This document shows positions 34,457 to 43,096 of a stretch of DNA of 64,000 nt, piece after piece. The position numbers and the translations under genes are program-made. The notes under the pieces were generated by a model. It had not been told where the DNA came from, made no database searches, and saw only the letters and a program-made list of their open reading frames with translations. The DNA is taken from assembly GCF_030408375.1 (NCBI RefSeq), contig NZ_CP046530.1, forward strand, positions 2,170,001 through 2,234,000. Reading direction: 5' to 3'. How positions within the stretch are numbered: position 1 is the stretch's first letter; each line of letters begins with the position of its first letter. The stretch is from Corynebacterium afermentans subsp. lipophilum (GTDB lineage Bacteria; Actinomycetota; Actinomycetes; Mycobacteriales; Mycobacteriaceae).

Positions 34457-34505
34457 ACCAGCGCCCGCCACTTCCGGAAACGGAAGGGCGGGCGCTGGTT
34501 TTCTT
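34457..34505 (+). terminator. sodA terminator
   Basis: ACCAGCGCCCGCC and GGCGGGCGCTGGT form a 13-bp stem with an inner CTTCCG/CGGAAG helix, followed by TTTTCTT. Confidence 0.85.
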
Positions 34506-34546
34506 GTGCAACTGTTTCTCGAATTTCTTGTGACAGATTTCCTAGC

Positions 34547-35728
34547 ATGGTGAGCATGCAGAAAGGCAGCCTGGAATACCGTCGCGCAACGTGGGCCATG
34601 CTCGCATTCGGGCTGGCGATCTTCAACGCCTTATACGCCACACAAGCGCTGCTGCCCACGCTCACCACCGAGCTGGCGGTGAGCCCGTCCACCGCCGCGC
34701 TGACCGTCTCCGCCGCCACCGGCGCGCTGGCGCTGTGCGTGGTGCCCGCCTCGATCCTGTCGGAGAAGTACGGCCGCGGGCGCGTGCTGGTGGTCTCGGC
34801 GCTGGGCGCCACCGCGCTCGGCCTTGCGCTCCCGCTCGCGCAGACGGCGGGCCAGCTCATCGCCCTGCGCGCGGTGCAAGGCGCACTCATCGCCGGCACC
34901 CCTGCGGTGGCCATGACCTGGCTGTCAGAAGAACTTGACCCCGGCGACCTGCCCGGCGCGATGGGCCTGTACATCGCCGGCAACTCCATCGGGGGCTTAA
35001 GCGGGCGTCTCATCCCCGCCGGGCTGTTGGAGGTCACCACCTGGCGCTGGGCCATGTTCGGCAGTGCACTTGTGGCGTTCACCTTGGCGGCGCTGGCGGC
35101 GTGGGCGTTGCCGCAGCAGCGCAATTTCGTGCCGAAGGCGTCGATACGTCCCAGCGTGGAGCTGCGCGCGATGCTGGGCCACCTGAAAAACCCGCGGCTG
35201 GTGGGGCTGTATGCCACCGCGTTTATCGCCATGGGCGTGTTCGTGTCCATGTACAACTTCTTCGGCTTCCGCGCGGTGCTGGACTATGGGCTGCCCGCGG
35301 CGCTGTCTGGCCTGGTGTACGTGGTGTACCTGTCCGGCACCTGGTCGAGTGCGCGCGCCGGAGCCCTCTCCAAGCGCTACGGCCGCGGGGTGGTAGTACT
35401 CGCCGCCGCGCTGCTCATGCTCGCCGGCGCGATCGCCGTGGCAGCGCCGAGCCTCTGGATCGCCTTGGCGGGCCTGCTGGTGTTTACCGCCAGCTTCTTC
35501 GCGCTGCACTCCACGGCCTCCGGCTGGGTCGGCCTCATCGCCGAGCGCGACCGCGCCGAAGCGTCCAGCATGTACGTGTTCTGCTACTACATGGGCTCTT
35601 CCATCCTGGGCGCGGCGACCGGCTGGGCGTACGAGGGTTTGGCGTGGGCCGGCTTCGTCTCGGTGCTCGCCGTGATGCTCAGCGTGCTCGCTGCGGTGTC
35701 CGCGGCGCTGTGGCGGGGCGCGCGGTAG
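34547..35728 (+). CDS. MFS transporter (YnfM/arabinose-efflux-like)
   Basis: 393 residues, 12 membrane segments. The ALYATQALLPTL first helix, the GSALVAFTLA region and GAMGLYIAGNSIGG with a matching C-terminal half (VVYLSGTWSSARAGALSKRYGRG) fit MFS members related to YnfM and drug/arabinose exporters. The substrate is unknown. Two Met codons 9 bp apart (34547, 34556) are both possible starts. Confidence 0.85.
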   Translation: MVSMQKGSLEYRRATWAMLAFGLAIFNALYATQALLPTLTTELAVSPSTAALTVSAATGALALCVVPASILSEKYGRGRVLVVSALGATALGLALPLAQTAGQLIALRAVQGALIAGTPAVAMTWLSEELDPGDLPGAMGLYIAGNSIGGLSGRLIPAGLLEVTTWRWAMFGSALVAFTLAALAAWALPQQRNFVPKASIRPSVELRAMLGHLKNPRLVGLYATAFIAMGVFVSMYNFFGFRAVLDYGLPAALSGLVYVVYLSGTWSSARAGALSKRYGRGVVVLAAALLMLAGAIAVAAPSLWIALAGLLVFTASFFALHSTASGWVGLIAERDRAEASSMYVFCYYMGSSILGAATGWAYEGLAWAGFVSVLAVMLSVLAAVSAALWRGAR

Positions 35729-35733
35729 GTCCG

Positions 35734-37209
35734 CTACACCGACCCGAACTCGGGTATGCCCGGCGCGCCCGCGTCCAGGAAGTCGCGCACGGCGCGGGTG
35801 GCGCGGCAGTCGTCCTCGTTGTAGCGCAGCAGCATGTCGCGGGCGGCCTGGTCGCCGAACCGGGCGGCGCGGCGCAGGGCGAGGGAGCGCTCGCCGTCGA
35901 CGTCGTCGTCCTCCCACTCGAAGCCCACGACCGGACCAAGCACCTTCAGGCCCAGCCCGTCGGTACCCACGAGCGAGCGGCGCACATGGGCGAACACGTC
36001 CACCCACTCGTCGGAGGCGATGAACGCGGCGACGTCCCCGGCGTCTACGGAGGCGAAGCGCTTGGCCGACGAGCGCAGCCAGTGGTTCTCCCCGCCCGCG
36101 GCGTAGCAGTAGGCGCGGAACGTCTTTCCCTCCGCATGCGCTTCGGCCCGGCGCGCCATCAGCCAGGACCAGAACGCCGTGAAGTTTTCCTCCTCGGCGT
36201 CGCCGCCGACCTCGTCCCAGGTGGCAAAGGCGCGGTAGTCGGTGCCGTCGAAGGTGCCCCACAGGTAGGCCCCTTGGTCCAGGTAGGCCTCCATGTCCAC
36301 GTCCACCTCCACGTCGGCGCGGGGTGCGGGGGCGAATCCTGTGCGCCGCAGCACGGGGATGCCTGCGCGCCAGGCACTGGCGAGGGCGGCGGGTTCGGGC
36401 GGAGCTTCGTCGATAAGCTGCTGCACCGTATGGATGCCGCGCTCGCGCCAGTAGTCGCCGCGGCCGCCCGGAAGCAGCAGCGAGATGTCGTCGAGCTCAA
36501 CCAGGCGCGGCTCGCACAGCGGCCAGAACCTGCAGGTGGCGCACTGTTTCAACCGCTTAGGCTCGTCTGGCAGCGGCGCCAGCAGCGCGCCCACAAGCGA
36601 CTCGATGTAGCGCTCCGGCTCGCACAGGTATGCGCGCGTGCGGTCTTGGCCGATCACAGCCCCGCGGCCGTCCGCGCGCTCGCCGAGCAGCAGGTGCGCA
36701 AGCGTGACGCGGTAGCCGTCCACGGTGTGGTGGCGCGCCTTCGCGTGCACCGTCAACGGCTGGCCCAGACCCAGGCGCCCGGTGGGGATCATCTCCAGCT
36801 CCGCACTCGGATGAGCCCGCGCCACTCGGTGGTTGGAACTCACCACGGGCAGGTACCCGGCATCGGTGCGCACGAGGATGTCCACGTCGGCCTCCGCGTC
36901 TATGCCCTCCACCGCGCCAACCAGGGTGGCGTTGGTGATCAGGTGCGCGCGGCGTCGAAAAGCATCCTGTGTTGCTGCGACACGATCCGAACCGGGGTCG
37001 ATGTCCACGCGCACAAACGTCTTGCCGGCGCCGTCGCCCACGGCGCGTTTGACGGGCAGCAGGTCGAACACCGCGGCGCGGGCGGCGTCGATCTGCGGCT
37101 GGCGCAACAGCGCCTCCGGCAATTCGGGTACGTCCGGGTGCGCGCGGCGCTGCCGCTGGCGGAAGCGGCAGCCCACGAGGTCTGAGGCGCGCACAGGTTC
37201 GTTACTCAC
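35734..37209 (-). CDS. TM0106 family RecB-like nuclease
   Basis: 491 residues. An N-terminal RecB/PD-(D/E)XK-type region (GAVEGIDAEADVDILVRTD with acidic and Asp residues; a Cys pair QCATCRFWPLC that may hold a metal) and a C-terminal RNase H-like domain ending YNEDDCRATRAVRDFL fit the TM0106 family. The targets are unknown. It is divergent from the next gene, 88 bp away. No phage or CRISPR neighbours. Confidence 0.82.
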   Translation of the reverse strand: MSNEPVRASDLVGCRFRQRQRRAHPDVPELPEALLRQPQIDAARAAVFDLLPVKRAVGDGAGKTFVRVDIDPGSDRVAATQDAFRRRAHLITNATLVGAVEGIDAEADVDILVRTDAGYLPVVSSNHRVARAHPSAELEMIPTGRLGLGQPLTVHAKARHHTVDGYRVTLAHLLLGERADGRGAVIGQDRTRAYLCEPERYIESLVGALLAPLPDEPKRLKQCATCRFWPLCEPRLVELDDISLLLPGGRGDYWRERGIHTVQQLIDEAPPEPAALASAWRAGIPVLRRTGFAPAPRADVEVDVDMEAYLDQGAYLWGTFDGTDYRAFATWDEVGGDAEEENFTAFWSWLMARRAEAHAEGKTFRAYCYAAGGENHWLRSSAKRFASVDAGDVAAFIASDEWVDVFAHVRRSLVGTDGLGLKVLGPVVGFEWEDDDVDGERSLALRRAARFGDQAARDMLLRYNEDDCRATRAVRDFLDAGAPGIPEFGSV

Positions 37210-37297
37210 AATGCCTCAAACGATACCTGGGCAGGGGTAGTGCCCCGGAAGGTACAGTGTATGGGCGTTAGAGCGAACGATTAGAGGAGAGCAAACC

Positions 37298-37933
37298 ATG
37301 GGTGTTTTCGAGGCCATCCGCAAGTCCCGCGCGAAGACGAAGGCCGAGGTCAAGGCCGCGCAGTCGCACGCGCGCCAGCTGGCGAAGCAGGAGGCGAAGG
37401 CCGACGAGCGCGTGGCCAAGCTCCTGGACAAGGCGGAAAAGCGCCTGCTCAAGGAAGAGAAGAAGGGCCTGAAGCGCAAGCAGAAGCACGAGAAGGAACT
37501 GGCCAAAGCGCACCTGAAGCGCATCCAGGAGTCCGGCATCACCCAGAAGAAGGCGAAGCAGTGGGTCTCCGCCGCGCGCATCCTGGTGCCGGTGCTGCTG
37601 CCGCTGGCGTACAAGGCGCTGACCTCCATCCAGCAGGGCCAGGTGAACAACCGCGCCGCCGGTCTGGGGCTGACGTCGCAGGATCTCGCGCGCCACTCCG
37701 GCCGCGGCGCCGAGCTCAAGGCGCGTATCGACGCCGTCCGGCAGAACGTCGAGCACACCGACAACCTCGGCGAGGGCTTCAAGGGCGACGCGCGCGTGCG
37801 CCTGGACGAGCTGGAGCAGGCCGTGCGCAACGCCGAGCACGCGAACCCGGAGCAGCGCCGCCTGGCGCACAACTCCATCGACGAGGACCTGAACAAGCTG
37901 GCGGCAGAGGTGCACGCCAAGCTGTCCAAATAA
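37298..37933 (+). CDS. DUF6474-like basic coiled-coil protein
   Basis: 211 residues. The first 90 are Lys/Ala/Glu-rich helices (KTKAEVKAAQSHARQLAKQE, EKRLLKEEKKGLKRKQK) forming a coiled coil, followed by a short hydrophobic stretch (ILVPVLLPLAYKAL, about 92-105) and a second helical part. It looks like an actinobacterial membrane-associated protein, DUF6474. RBS GGAG precedes ATG. Function unknown. Confidence 0.7.
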   Translation: MGVFEAIRKSRAKTKAEVKAAQSHARQLAKQEAKADERVAKLLDKAEKRLLKEEKKGLKRKQKHEKELAKAHLKRIQESGITQKKAKQWVSAARILVPVLLPLAYKALTSIQQGQVNNRAAGLGLTSQDLARHSGRGAELKARIDAVRQNVEHTDNLGEGFKGDARVRLDELEQAVRNAEHANPEQRRLAHNSIDEDLNKLAAEVHAKLSK

Positions 37934-37964
37934 GCCTCTGCCTAGCGGCCGAGGAACGAGGCCG

Positions 37965-38603
37965 CTACAGCACGCCCTGCTCGCGCGCTGACGCCACGGC
38001 GGAGGTGCGCGAGCGTACGCCCAGCTTGTCGTAAATGTGGACAAGGTGGGATTTCACGGTCGCCTCGGAGAGCATGAGCTGGCGGCCGATTTCGCGGTTG
38101 GAGGAGCCGGCAGCAACCAGCTGCAGCACCTCCAGCTCGCGCGGGGTGAGCGAGGAGCGCGGGGTGCGCTCCCTGGATTCGAGCCGGTCGCGCACCACGG
38201 GGGACATGGTGGCGTCGCCGCGTGCGGTGGAGCGCACCGCGGCGACGAGTTCTTCCGGCGGGGCGTCTTTGAGCAGGTACCCCACGGCGCCGGCTTCGAT
38301 GGCGCCGAGGATGTCGGCGTCGGTGTCGTAGTTGGTCACCACCAGCACCTTCGGTGGGTGGGGCATGTTGGCCCGAATCGCGGCGGTGGCTTGGGCGCCG
38401 GTGGTCACGCGCTGGCCTTCCGCGCCGGCGCCGAAGCGCAGGTCCATGAGGATGACGTCGATGCCGCCGGCCTGCGCGGTGGCGATGGCGCCATCGGCGG
38501 TGGCTACCTCGGCCACCACTTTGATGTCCTCGGCGGCCTCCAGTACGGAGCGCAGGCCCAGGCGGACAATCTCGTGGTCGTCAGCCAGCAGTACCCGGAT
38601 CAA
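37965..38603 (-). CDS. response regulator, NarL/LuxR family
   Basis: 212 residues. Receiver with acidic DDH (8-10) and phospho-acceptor Asp54 (VILMDLRFG), plus a LuxR-type HTH (LTPRELEVLQLVAAGSSNREIGRQL). The start is TTG 38603: GAGGAG lies 7 nt upstream, and the reading frame overlaps the kinase stop by 23 bp. A longer TTG start upstream was rejected. The target genes are not evident here. Confidence 0.86.
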   Translation of the reverse strand: MIRVLLADDHEIVRLGLRSVLEAAEDIKVVAEVATADGAIATAQAGGIDVILMDLRFGAGAEGQRVTTGAQATAAIRANMPHPPKVLVVTNYDTDADILGAIEAGAVGYLLKDAPPEELVAAVRSTARGDATMSPVVRDRLESRERTPRSSLTPRELEVLQLVAAGSSNREIGRQLMLSEATVKSHLVHIYDKLGVRSRTSAVASAREQGVL

Positions 38604-39858
38604 CGTCGGTCTCCTCGCAAGAGTCAAGGTCAGTCTTTTGGTTGATCCTAACCGGCACGGCCACGGTCAGCGCCGTCGGCCCGCCGGGAGCGGACTCGAT
38701 CTCCAGCTTTCCGCCCAGCTCCGCGGCGCGTGAGCGCATCGCGTCCAGCCCCAGGTGGCCCAGCCCGCTGGGTTTGAGCCCCTGCGCGTTAACGTCGAAA
38801 CCGCGGCCGTTGTCCACCACGTCCAGGCGCACCTCGTCCGGCGCGTAGGTCAGGGTGATGCGGGCAATACTCGCCTCAGCGTGGTTGACCACATTCGACA
38901 CCGCCCCTTGGGCGATGCGCAGCAGCCCGGCCTCCACCCGCATCGGCAGTGGCACGGCCTCGCCGTCAACTTCTACCTCGATGTCCAGCCCGCCTGCCTC
39001 GCCGAAGTCGCCGGCCACCCGCGCCAGCGCGTCGCGCAACGAGGACTCGGTCAGCGGCGCCGGCGCAAGCGCGGCGATCATCGCGCGGGTCTCCGCCAGG
39101 TTATTCGACGCCGCCCGGCGCGCCGTCTCCATCTTCCGCAGCGGCGCCTGCGCCTTATCCTCCGGCAGCCCGCTTGCCCGCACGTCCTGCTCCGCCGAGT
39201 GCAGCAGCATCTGGATCGACGACAGGTTCTGCGCCACCGTGTCGTGCAGCTCGTGCGCGAGGCGTTCACGCTCCTGGGCCACGCCGGCGGCGCGTTCCGT
39301 GTCGGCGAGGCGGTCGCGTGTGGCCAGCAGTTCGTCGATAAGCTGCTGCCTCTCGCGGCTGACGCGGGTGATGGTGTCGAAGGCGTACGCGATCGCCACC
39401 ACAACCACCGCGGACAGCGCCGGGCCCATGATCCCGCCGAGGGTGAGACCGGTCGGGATCTGCATGCCAATCGAGATGCCCAGGCACGCCACCACCCACG
39501 CGTAGCCGATCCAGTTGTCAAAGGCGCGCAGCGCCACGAAAAACAGCACGAACACCCAGTACACGGCCACCGGTGAGACAGTCATGTCCGCCACCCACAC
39601 CGCCGTCGCCCCCAGCATCCACGCCACACGCCCCCACATGCCCCAGCGGTACATCTCCACCATGCCGTAGAACAGCAAAAACGCGAACGCCGCGGTCATC
39701 ACAATGTGCAGCAGCGCGCTATTGAGCGGCATGCGCGCGAGCGCACCGAAGGAGACGAGCATGAGGCACACCGCCAGCACCGTGATGCCCGAGTCGAGCG
39801 CCCGGTAGTCCGCGGTCTTTCCGGGATGCTGCTCCAACAGCACTAATCTGGAGCTCAT
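38581..39858 (-). CDS. sensor histidine kinase, NarL/LiaS type
   Basis: 425 residues. Four to five membrane helices (about 25-160) with no large extracellular domain, then a coiled coil and HisKA_3 with phospho-acceptor His205 (ERLAHELHDTVAQNLSSIQML), and an ATPase domain with NVVNHAEA and DNGRGFD. The membrane part suggests sensing of the membrane state, as in LiaS/DesK. Start ATG 39858 interlocks with the divergent lipoprotein start (CATG), and TACTCT lies 7 nt upstream. Confidence 0.86.
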   Translation of the reverse strand: MSSRLVLLEQHPGKTADYRALDSGITVLAVCLMLVSFGALARMPLNSALLHIVMTAAFAFLLFYGMVEMYRWGMWGRVAWMLGATAVWVADMTVSPVAVYWVFVLFFVALRAFDNWIGYAWVVACLGISIGMQIPTGLTLGGIMGPALSAVVVVAIAYAFDTITRVSRERQQLIDELLATRDRLADTERAAGVAQERERLAHELHDTVAQNLSSIQMLLHSAEQDVRASGLPEDKAQAPLRKMETARRAASNNLAETRAMIAALAPAPLTESSLRDALARVAGDFGEAGGLDIEVEVDGEAVPLPMRVEAGLLRIAQGAVSNVVNHAEASIARITLTYAPDEVRLDVVDNGRGFDVNAQGLKPSGLGHLGLDAMRSRAAELGGKLEIESAPGGPTALTVAVPVRINQKTDLDSCEETDVDPGTAG

Positions 39859-39875
39859 GCGTCTGAGAGTACCCA
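39844..39875. promoter_or_regulatory. interlocked divergent leaderless promoters
   Basis: TAATCT (39844-39849) ends 7 nt before the lipoprotein ATG 39857, and TACTCT on the minus strand (about 39866-39871) ends 7 nt before the kinase ATG 39858. The two ATGs share CATG at 39856-39859, so each -10 lies inside the other gene's first codons. Confidence 0.5.
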
Positions 39876-40402
39876 CCGCCCTGTTCGTGCTCGCCCTCGC
39901 CGGGTGTTCGCAGGAGCCTTCGCCTATCGACGACCCTTCGGCCGCCCCCGCACCCGAACCCACCCTGCCAATAGAAGCCCTGCCCGACACCCCGCGCGAC
40001 TCCTGGACCGAATGCCCCTACCTGGACACTGAGTGGGTCGCGCAGACCAACGGCCAGCGCGTCACCGGCGTGGGCACAGACACCCGCTTCGACCCGCCGG
40101 CCTGCCAGTTCTGGTCCTACCCCGAGGAGCCGCAGCTGACCGTGATGGTGCGCCACATGGACTCCGTGGAAGACGCCCGCGCCGTGGTGGACTTCGTCGC
40201 CCCGGTAGACCTGACCCAGCCGGCGACGCTGCCCGGCGGGTGGGACGGCGGCCGCCACGGCGGCGGGGACGTGCCCGGCCGCATCGGCGCAGCGTACGCC
40301 GTGGCCAAAGGGCTCACAGCGGTGGCGGTGTTCACCAACCAGCACGAGTCCGTCAAGGCCGAAACGGTGGCGAAAGAAGTTATCGCTAACCTGGCCCTGT
40401 GA
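39857..40402 (+). CDS. DUF2020 lipoprotein
   Basis: 181 residues. MRLRVPTALFVLALAGCSQ is a lipoprotein signal (lipobox LAGC, Cys17), then a Pro-rich linker and a DUF2020 domain (WTECPYLDTEWVAQTNGQRVTG, CQFWSYPEEPQLTVMVRHM). Corynebacterial family of unknown role, surface-anchored. It overlaps the next gene as GTGA. The start is divergent and interlocked with the kinase start. Confidence 0.82.
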   Translation: MRLRVPTALFVLALAGCSQEPSPIDDPSAAPAPEPTLPIEALPDTPRDSWTECPYLDTEWVAQTNGQRVTGVGTDTRFDPPACQFWSYPEEPQLTVMVRHMDSVEDARAVVDFVAPVDLTQPATLPGGWDGGRHGGGDVPGRIGAAYAVAKGLTAVAVFTNQHESVKAETVAKEVIANLAL

Positions 40403-41352
40403 ATAGTCCCGTGATGATCTCCGTAGCCGCCATCGTGTTCACCGACGAGCAGGGCCGCGTGCTGTGCGTGCGCAAACACACCAGCCCGCGCTTCCAGCTG
40501 CCGGGCGGGAAGCCGGAGCCCGGCGAGACGCTGGTGGACACTGCGCTGCGCGAGACCCGGGAGGAGGTCGGCCTGGACGTCGATCCGGAAGATCTGAGCT
40601 ACCTGGGCCAGTTCAGCGCACCCGCCTCCAACGAGCCCGGCTGCACCGTCACCTCCACGGTGTTTTTGCACCCCGGCGCCGGCCTGTCCCCCGCGCCCGC
40701 CGCGGAAATCGCCGAGGCACGCTGGATCGACCCCACGGCCCCAGACGCCGAGCTCGCACCGTTGCTGCGCGGCGAAGTCTTCCCGGCGCTGAAGTCCCGC
40801 GAGATCGAAGCCATCGCCGTCTACGCCGGGGCGCGCGAGGGCACTAACCCCAACAACGCCGCGTTGGCCAGGGCGTTCGGCAAGGCGCTAGCGGACGCCG
40901 ACATCACTTTGGTCTACGGCGGGTCCAGGCTGGGGCTGATGGGCGAGGTGGCCGAGGGGGCGTCGACAAGCATTGGCATCCTCACCGAACACCTAGTCAA
41001 CTTCGAGCTGCAGTACGAAGGCCTCGAACGCCTCGAGGTGGTGACCACGATGTCCGAGCGCAAGGCCCGCATGAGCGAGCTTGCCGACGCCATCGTGGCC
41101 CTGCCCGGCGGCGCCGGCACACTGGACGAACTATTCGAGGAATGGACCAGCCAACAGCTCGGCCTGCATCAAAAGCCCATCGGGCTGCTGGGCAGCGAGT
41201 TCTGGGCGCCGCTGGTTGCGATGATCGACCACATGGTGGACCAGGGCTTCGTGCGCCCGACGGACCGCGCGCACATGGTCGTCGCCGACGACCCGCAGGA
41301 ACTCCTGGCCAAACTGCGCGCATGGGCGCCGCCGGTGCCACGCTGGCTCTAG
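40399..41352 (+). CDS. fusion of Nudix hydrolase and LOG-type phosphoribohydrolase
   Basis: 317 residues. Residues 8-130 form a Nudix domain with a complete box at 37-59 (GKPEPGETLVDTALRETREEVGL). Residues 135-310 form a LOG/TIGR00730 domain: LVYGGSRLGLMG (171-182), RKARM (221-225) and PGGAGTLDELFEEW (236-249). LOG enzymes cleave nucleoside 5'-monophosphates (AMP or cytokinin forms) to the base and ribose-5-phosphate. The fusion would couple hydrolysis of a nucleoside diphosphate derivative to base release. Eight or so residues are missing after AEGA compared with typical LOG. Start GTG 40399 overlaps the upstream stop. Confidence 0.85.
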   Translation: MNSPVMISVAAIVFTDEQGRVLCVRKHTSPRFQLPGGKPEPGETLVDTALRETREEVGLDVDPEDLSYLGQFSAPASNEPGCTVTSTVFLHPGAGLSPAPAAEIAEARWIDPTAPDAELAPLLRGEVFPALKSREIEAIAVYAGAREGTNPNNAALARAFGKALADADITLVYGGSRLGLMGEVAEGASTSIGILTEHLVNFELQYEGLERLEVVTTMSERKARMSELADAIVALPGGAGTLDELFEEWTSQQLGLHQKPIGLLGSEFWAPLVAMIDHMVDQGFVRPTDRAHMVVADDPQELLAKLRAWAPPVPRWL

Positions 41353-41356
41353 TCGG

Positions 41357-41509
41357 TTACACCGCGACGTCGTTGTACGGCATCAGCGACGACACCCACG
41401 GGTAGACAACCTCCATGAGCAGGAAAAACACGCCCACCAAAATGATCAGGGTGAGCAGCCACTTCACCGGAGCGGGGCCGGGAAGCTTGCGCCACAGGGC
41501 CGCATACAT
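41357..41509 (-). CDS. 50-residue membrane protein downstream of sortase
   Basis: MYAALWRKLPGPAPVKWLLT, then a membrane helix LIILVGVFFLLMEVVYPWV and a short C-terminal tail. Its ATG (41509) is 2 nt after the sortase stop, so it forms one operon with it. Too short for most gene callers. It could be a sortase partner; no family was recognised. Confidence 0.65.
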   Translation of the reverse strand: MYAALWRKLPGPAPVKWLLTLIILVGVFFLLMEVVYPWVSSLMPYNDVAV

Positions 41510-41511
41510 CG

Positions 41512-42333
41512 CTATCGCACCTCTTTCTGTGCCGGTTTTTGGGCCGGTTTCATTGCGTCCGGGACGGCGCCCGACGGGTCCTTCGGCCGCACCTCCGTGC
41601 GCACCGCGTGGATAATCATGCGCTCCGCGTTAGAGAACTGCGGGTGGCACGTGGTCAGCGTGATCAGGCCCTCCGTGCCCGGCTCCACCTTCGTCGATCG
41701 GTTGCCCGGGATGGGGTTGACCACCTCGATGTCGCCCGGCAGCGTAATCTCGCGGCCTTTGACCTGTGCGTAGTCGCCAGCTGCGATGCGCTCGTTCAGC
41801 TCGCCGGGCAGGCAATCGATGCCCTCTCTGCGGCGCTCCCCCGGGTCCTGGGACATCGGCAACACGCGGTAGGTCACCCACTCGGTCTGCGTCTCCACCA
41901 CGATGGCGTCGCAAGCCTTCAGCGCACCCAAGTCGTTAAACGGCGCGCCCTTGCCCACGCGGTGCCCGGCGACGGCGAAGTTGCCGTCCTCGCCCGGCTG
42001 CTGCGTGCCCGGGTAGTGGCCCGGGCCGGTGAGCAGCTGGTGCTCCTGCACGCCTTCCACGATGGCGAACTGGTAGTCCTGGCCAAACGCCGGAATGTAC
42101 ATGCGCGCGAACGCGTCGCCCAGCTCAGTAGCCTTGGCCTGGCGGGGGTTGACCCACTGCTCTTCCAGGCGAGTCTGCACCTCGTCCTGCATCCGGCCGG
42201 AGGCGATGTTCGTCCAATAAGACTCGTAGAACGCGAACAACAGCAGTAACACGCCGAACGTGAGCAGCAACTCGCCAATCACCTGCGAGGTGGTAACGCG
42301 GCGCGGCTGCGTGTGCATGTGGGCCGTGGTCAT
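41512..42333 (-). CDS. class E sortase
   Basis: 273 residues. Cytosolic N-terminus, one membrane helix (about 20-36), then an extracellular sortase barrel with His124 (FAVAGHRVG), Cys229 (LITLTTCHP) and Arg238 (NAERMII), the transpeptidase triad. Class E enzymes attach surface proteins with LAxTG-type motifs in actinobacteria. No sorting-signal protein is seen in this window. Starts with ATG 42333. Confidence 0.9.
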   Translation of the reverse strand: MTTAHMHTQPRRVTTSQVIGELLLTFGVLLLLFAFYESYWTNIASGRMQDEVQTRLEEQWVNPRQAKATELGDAFARMYIPAFGQDYQFAIVEGVQEHQLLTGPGHYPGTQQPGEDGNFAVAGHRVGKGAPFNDLGALKACDAIVVETQTEWVTYRVLPMSQDPGERRREGIDCLPGELNERIAAGDYAQVKGREITLPGDIEVVNPIPGNRSTKVEPGTEGLITLTTCHPQFSNAERMIIHAVRTEVRPKDPSGAVPDAMKPAQKPAQKEVR

Positions 42334-42357
42334 GCGGCTCAGCGTAGCGCCGGCGCG

Positions 42358-42984
42358 CTAGATGGAGTAATCCGGCGGCGGCGCGCCCAAGGTGTTCTCC
42401 GCCAGCGCGCGTGCGGTGCGCAGCGGCTCGACGCTGTGCAGGATCCTCGCGCCGGACAGCCCGCCATCGAGGAAGATCAGCAGCTCATCCGCCAGCGCGG
42501 AGGACTCGTAGCCGTTCTTCTCCGTCAGCAGCGCGGTGATCGTTTCGTGCATCCAGGAGCGGTGCGCCATGCACGCCGCGATGATGCGCTCTTCCGACTC
42601 CACCTCGGGGCGCGGATATTCGCCCGCGGCGTTGAGGAAAGGAGAGCCGCGGAAGTCCTTGTCCGGCTCTTCGTCGATAGCCATGTCGAAGAATGCGAGG
42701 ATCTTCGCGTCCGCGTCCGGCGCCTTCGCGGCGCGCTCACCCCAGCGGGCGCGGAACTGCTCGTCCAGCTGCTCCAGGTAGGCGATGACGAGGTTGTCCT
42801 TCGAGCCCAGCAGCGAGTACAGCGAGGCCTTGGCCACGTCCGCTTCGCGCAGGATCCGGTCGATGCCGATGACGCGGATGCCCTCTTCGGTGAACAGTTT
42901 TGTTGCAGCGTCCAGCAGCCGCTGGCGCGGGCTCGGCCGGTCCCGGCGTCGCTGCGCTGGCTTCTTCTTGCTGGTGGTGGCCAA
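42358..42984 (-). CDS. TetR family regulator
   Basis: 208 residues starting at TTG 42984, with AAGGAG 6 nt upstream; the longer frame crosses the operator and was rejected. N-terminal HTH (RQRLLDAATKLFTEEGIRVIGIDRILREADVAKASLYSLLGSKDNLVIAYL). The C-terminal ligand domain has no named family. A palindrome TAGACAAACCGGTACGTATA at 43020-43039 lies 35 bp upstream, indicating autoregulation. Its target and ligand are unknown; the neighbours (sortase, GlsB) do not settle it. Confidence 0.85.
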   Translation of the reverse strand: MATTSKKKPAQRRRDRPSPRQRLLDAATKLFTEEGIRVIGIDRILREADVAKASLYSLLGSKDNLVIAYLEQLDEQFRARWGERAAKAPDADAKILAFFDMAIDEEPDKDFRGSPFLNAAGEYPRPEVESEERIIAACMAHRSWMHETITALLTEKNGYESSALADELLIFLDGGLSGARILHSVEPLRTARALAENTLGAPPPDYSI

Positions 42985-43019
42985 GGAAAACTCCTTCGTG
43001 CGTCGGTCGCATATCAATA

Positions 43020-43039
43020 TAGACAAACCGGTACGTATA
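43020..43039. promoter_or_regulatory. TetR-type operator
   Basis: TAGACAAACCGGTACGTATA is centred on ACCGGT with imperfect TAGAC/GTATA arms, like operators of LmrA/YxaF-type TetR proteins. It lies upstream of the TetR start. Confidence 0.5.
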
Positions 43040-43053
43040 GTCCACCGGGCGCG

Positions 43054-43085
43054 AAAAAATCCCTCGGGTTCCACCCGAGGGATTT
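43054..43085 (-). terminator. terminator of GlsB gene
   Basis: AAATCCCTCGGGT, loop TCC, ACCCGAGGGATTT. On the minus strand it ends in a T run (seven A on the plus strand at 43054). Confidence 0.8.
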
Positions 43086-43096
43086 CGCACTTTCGC

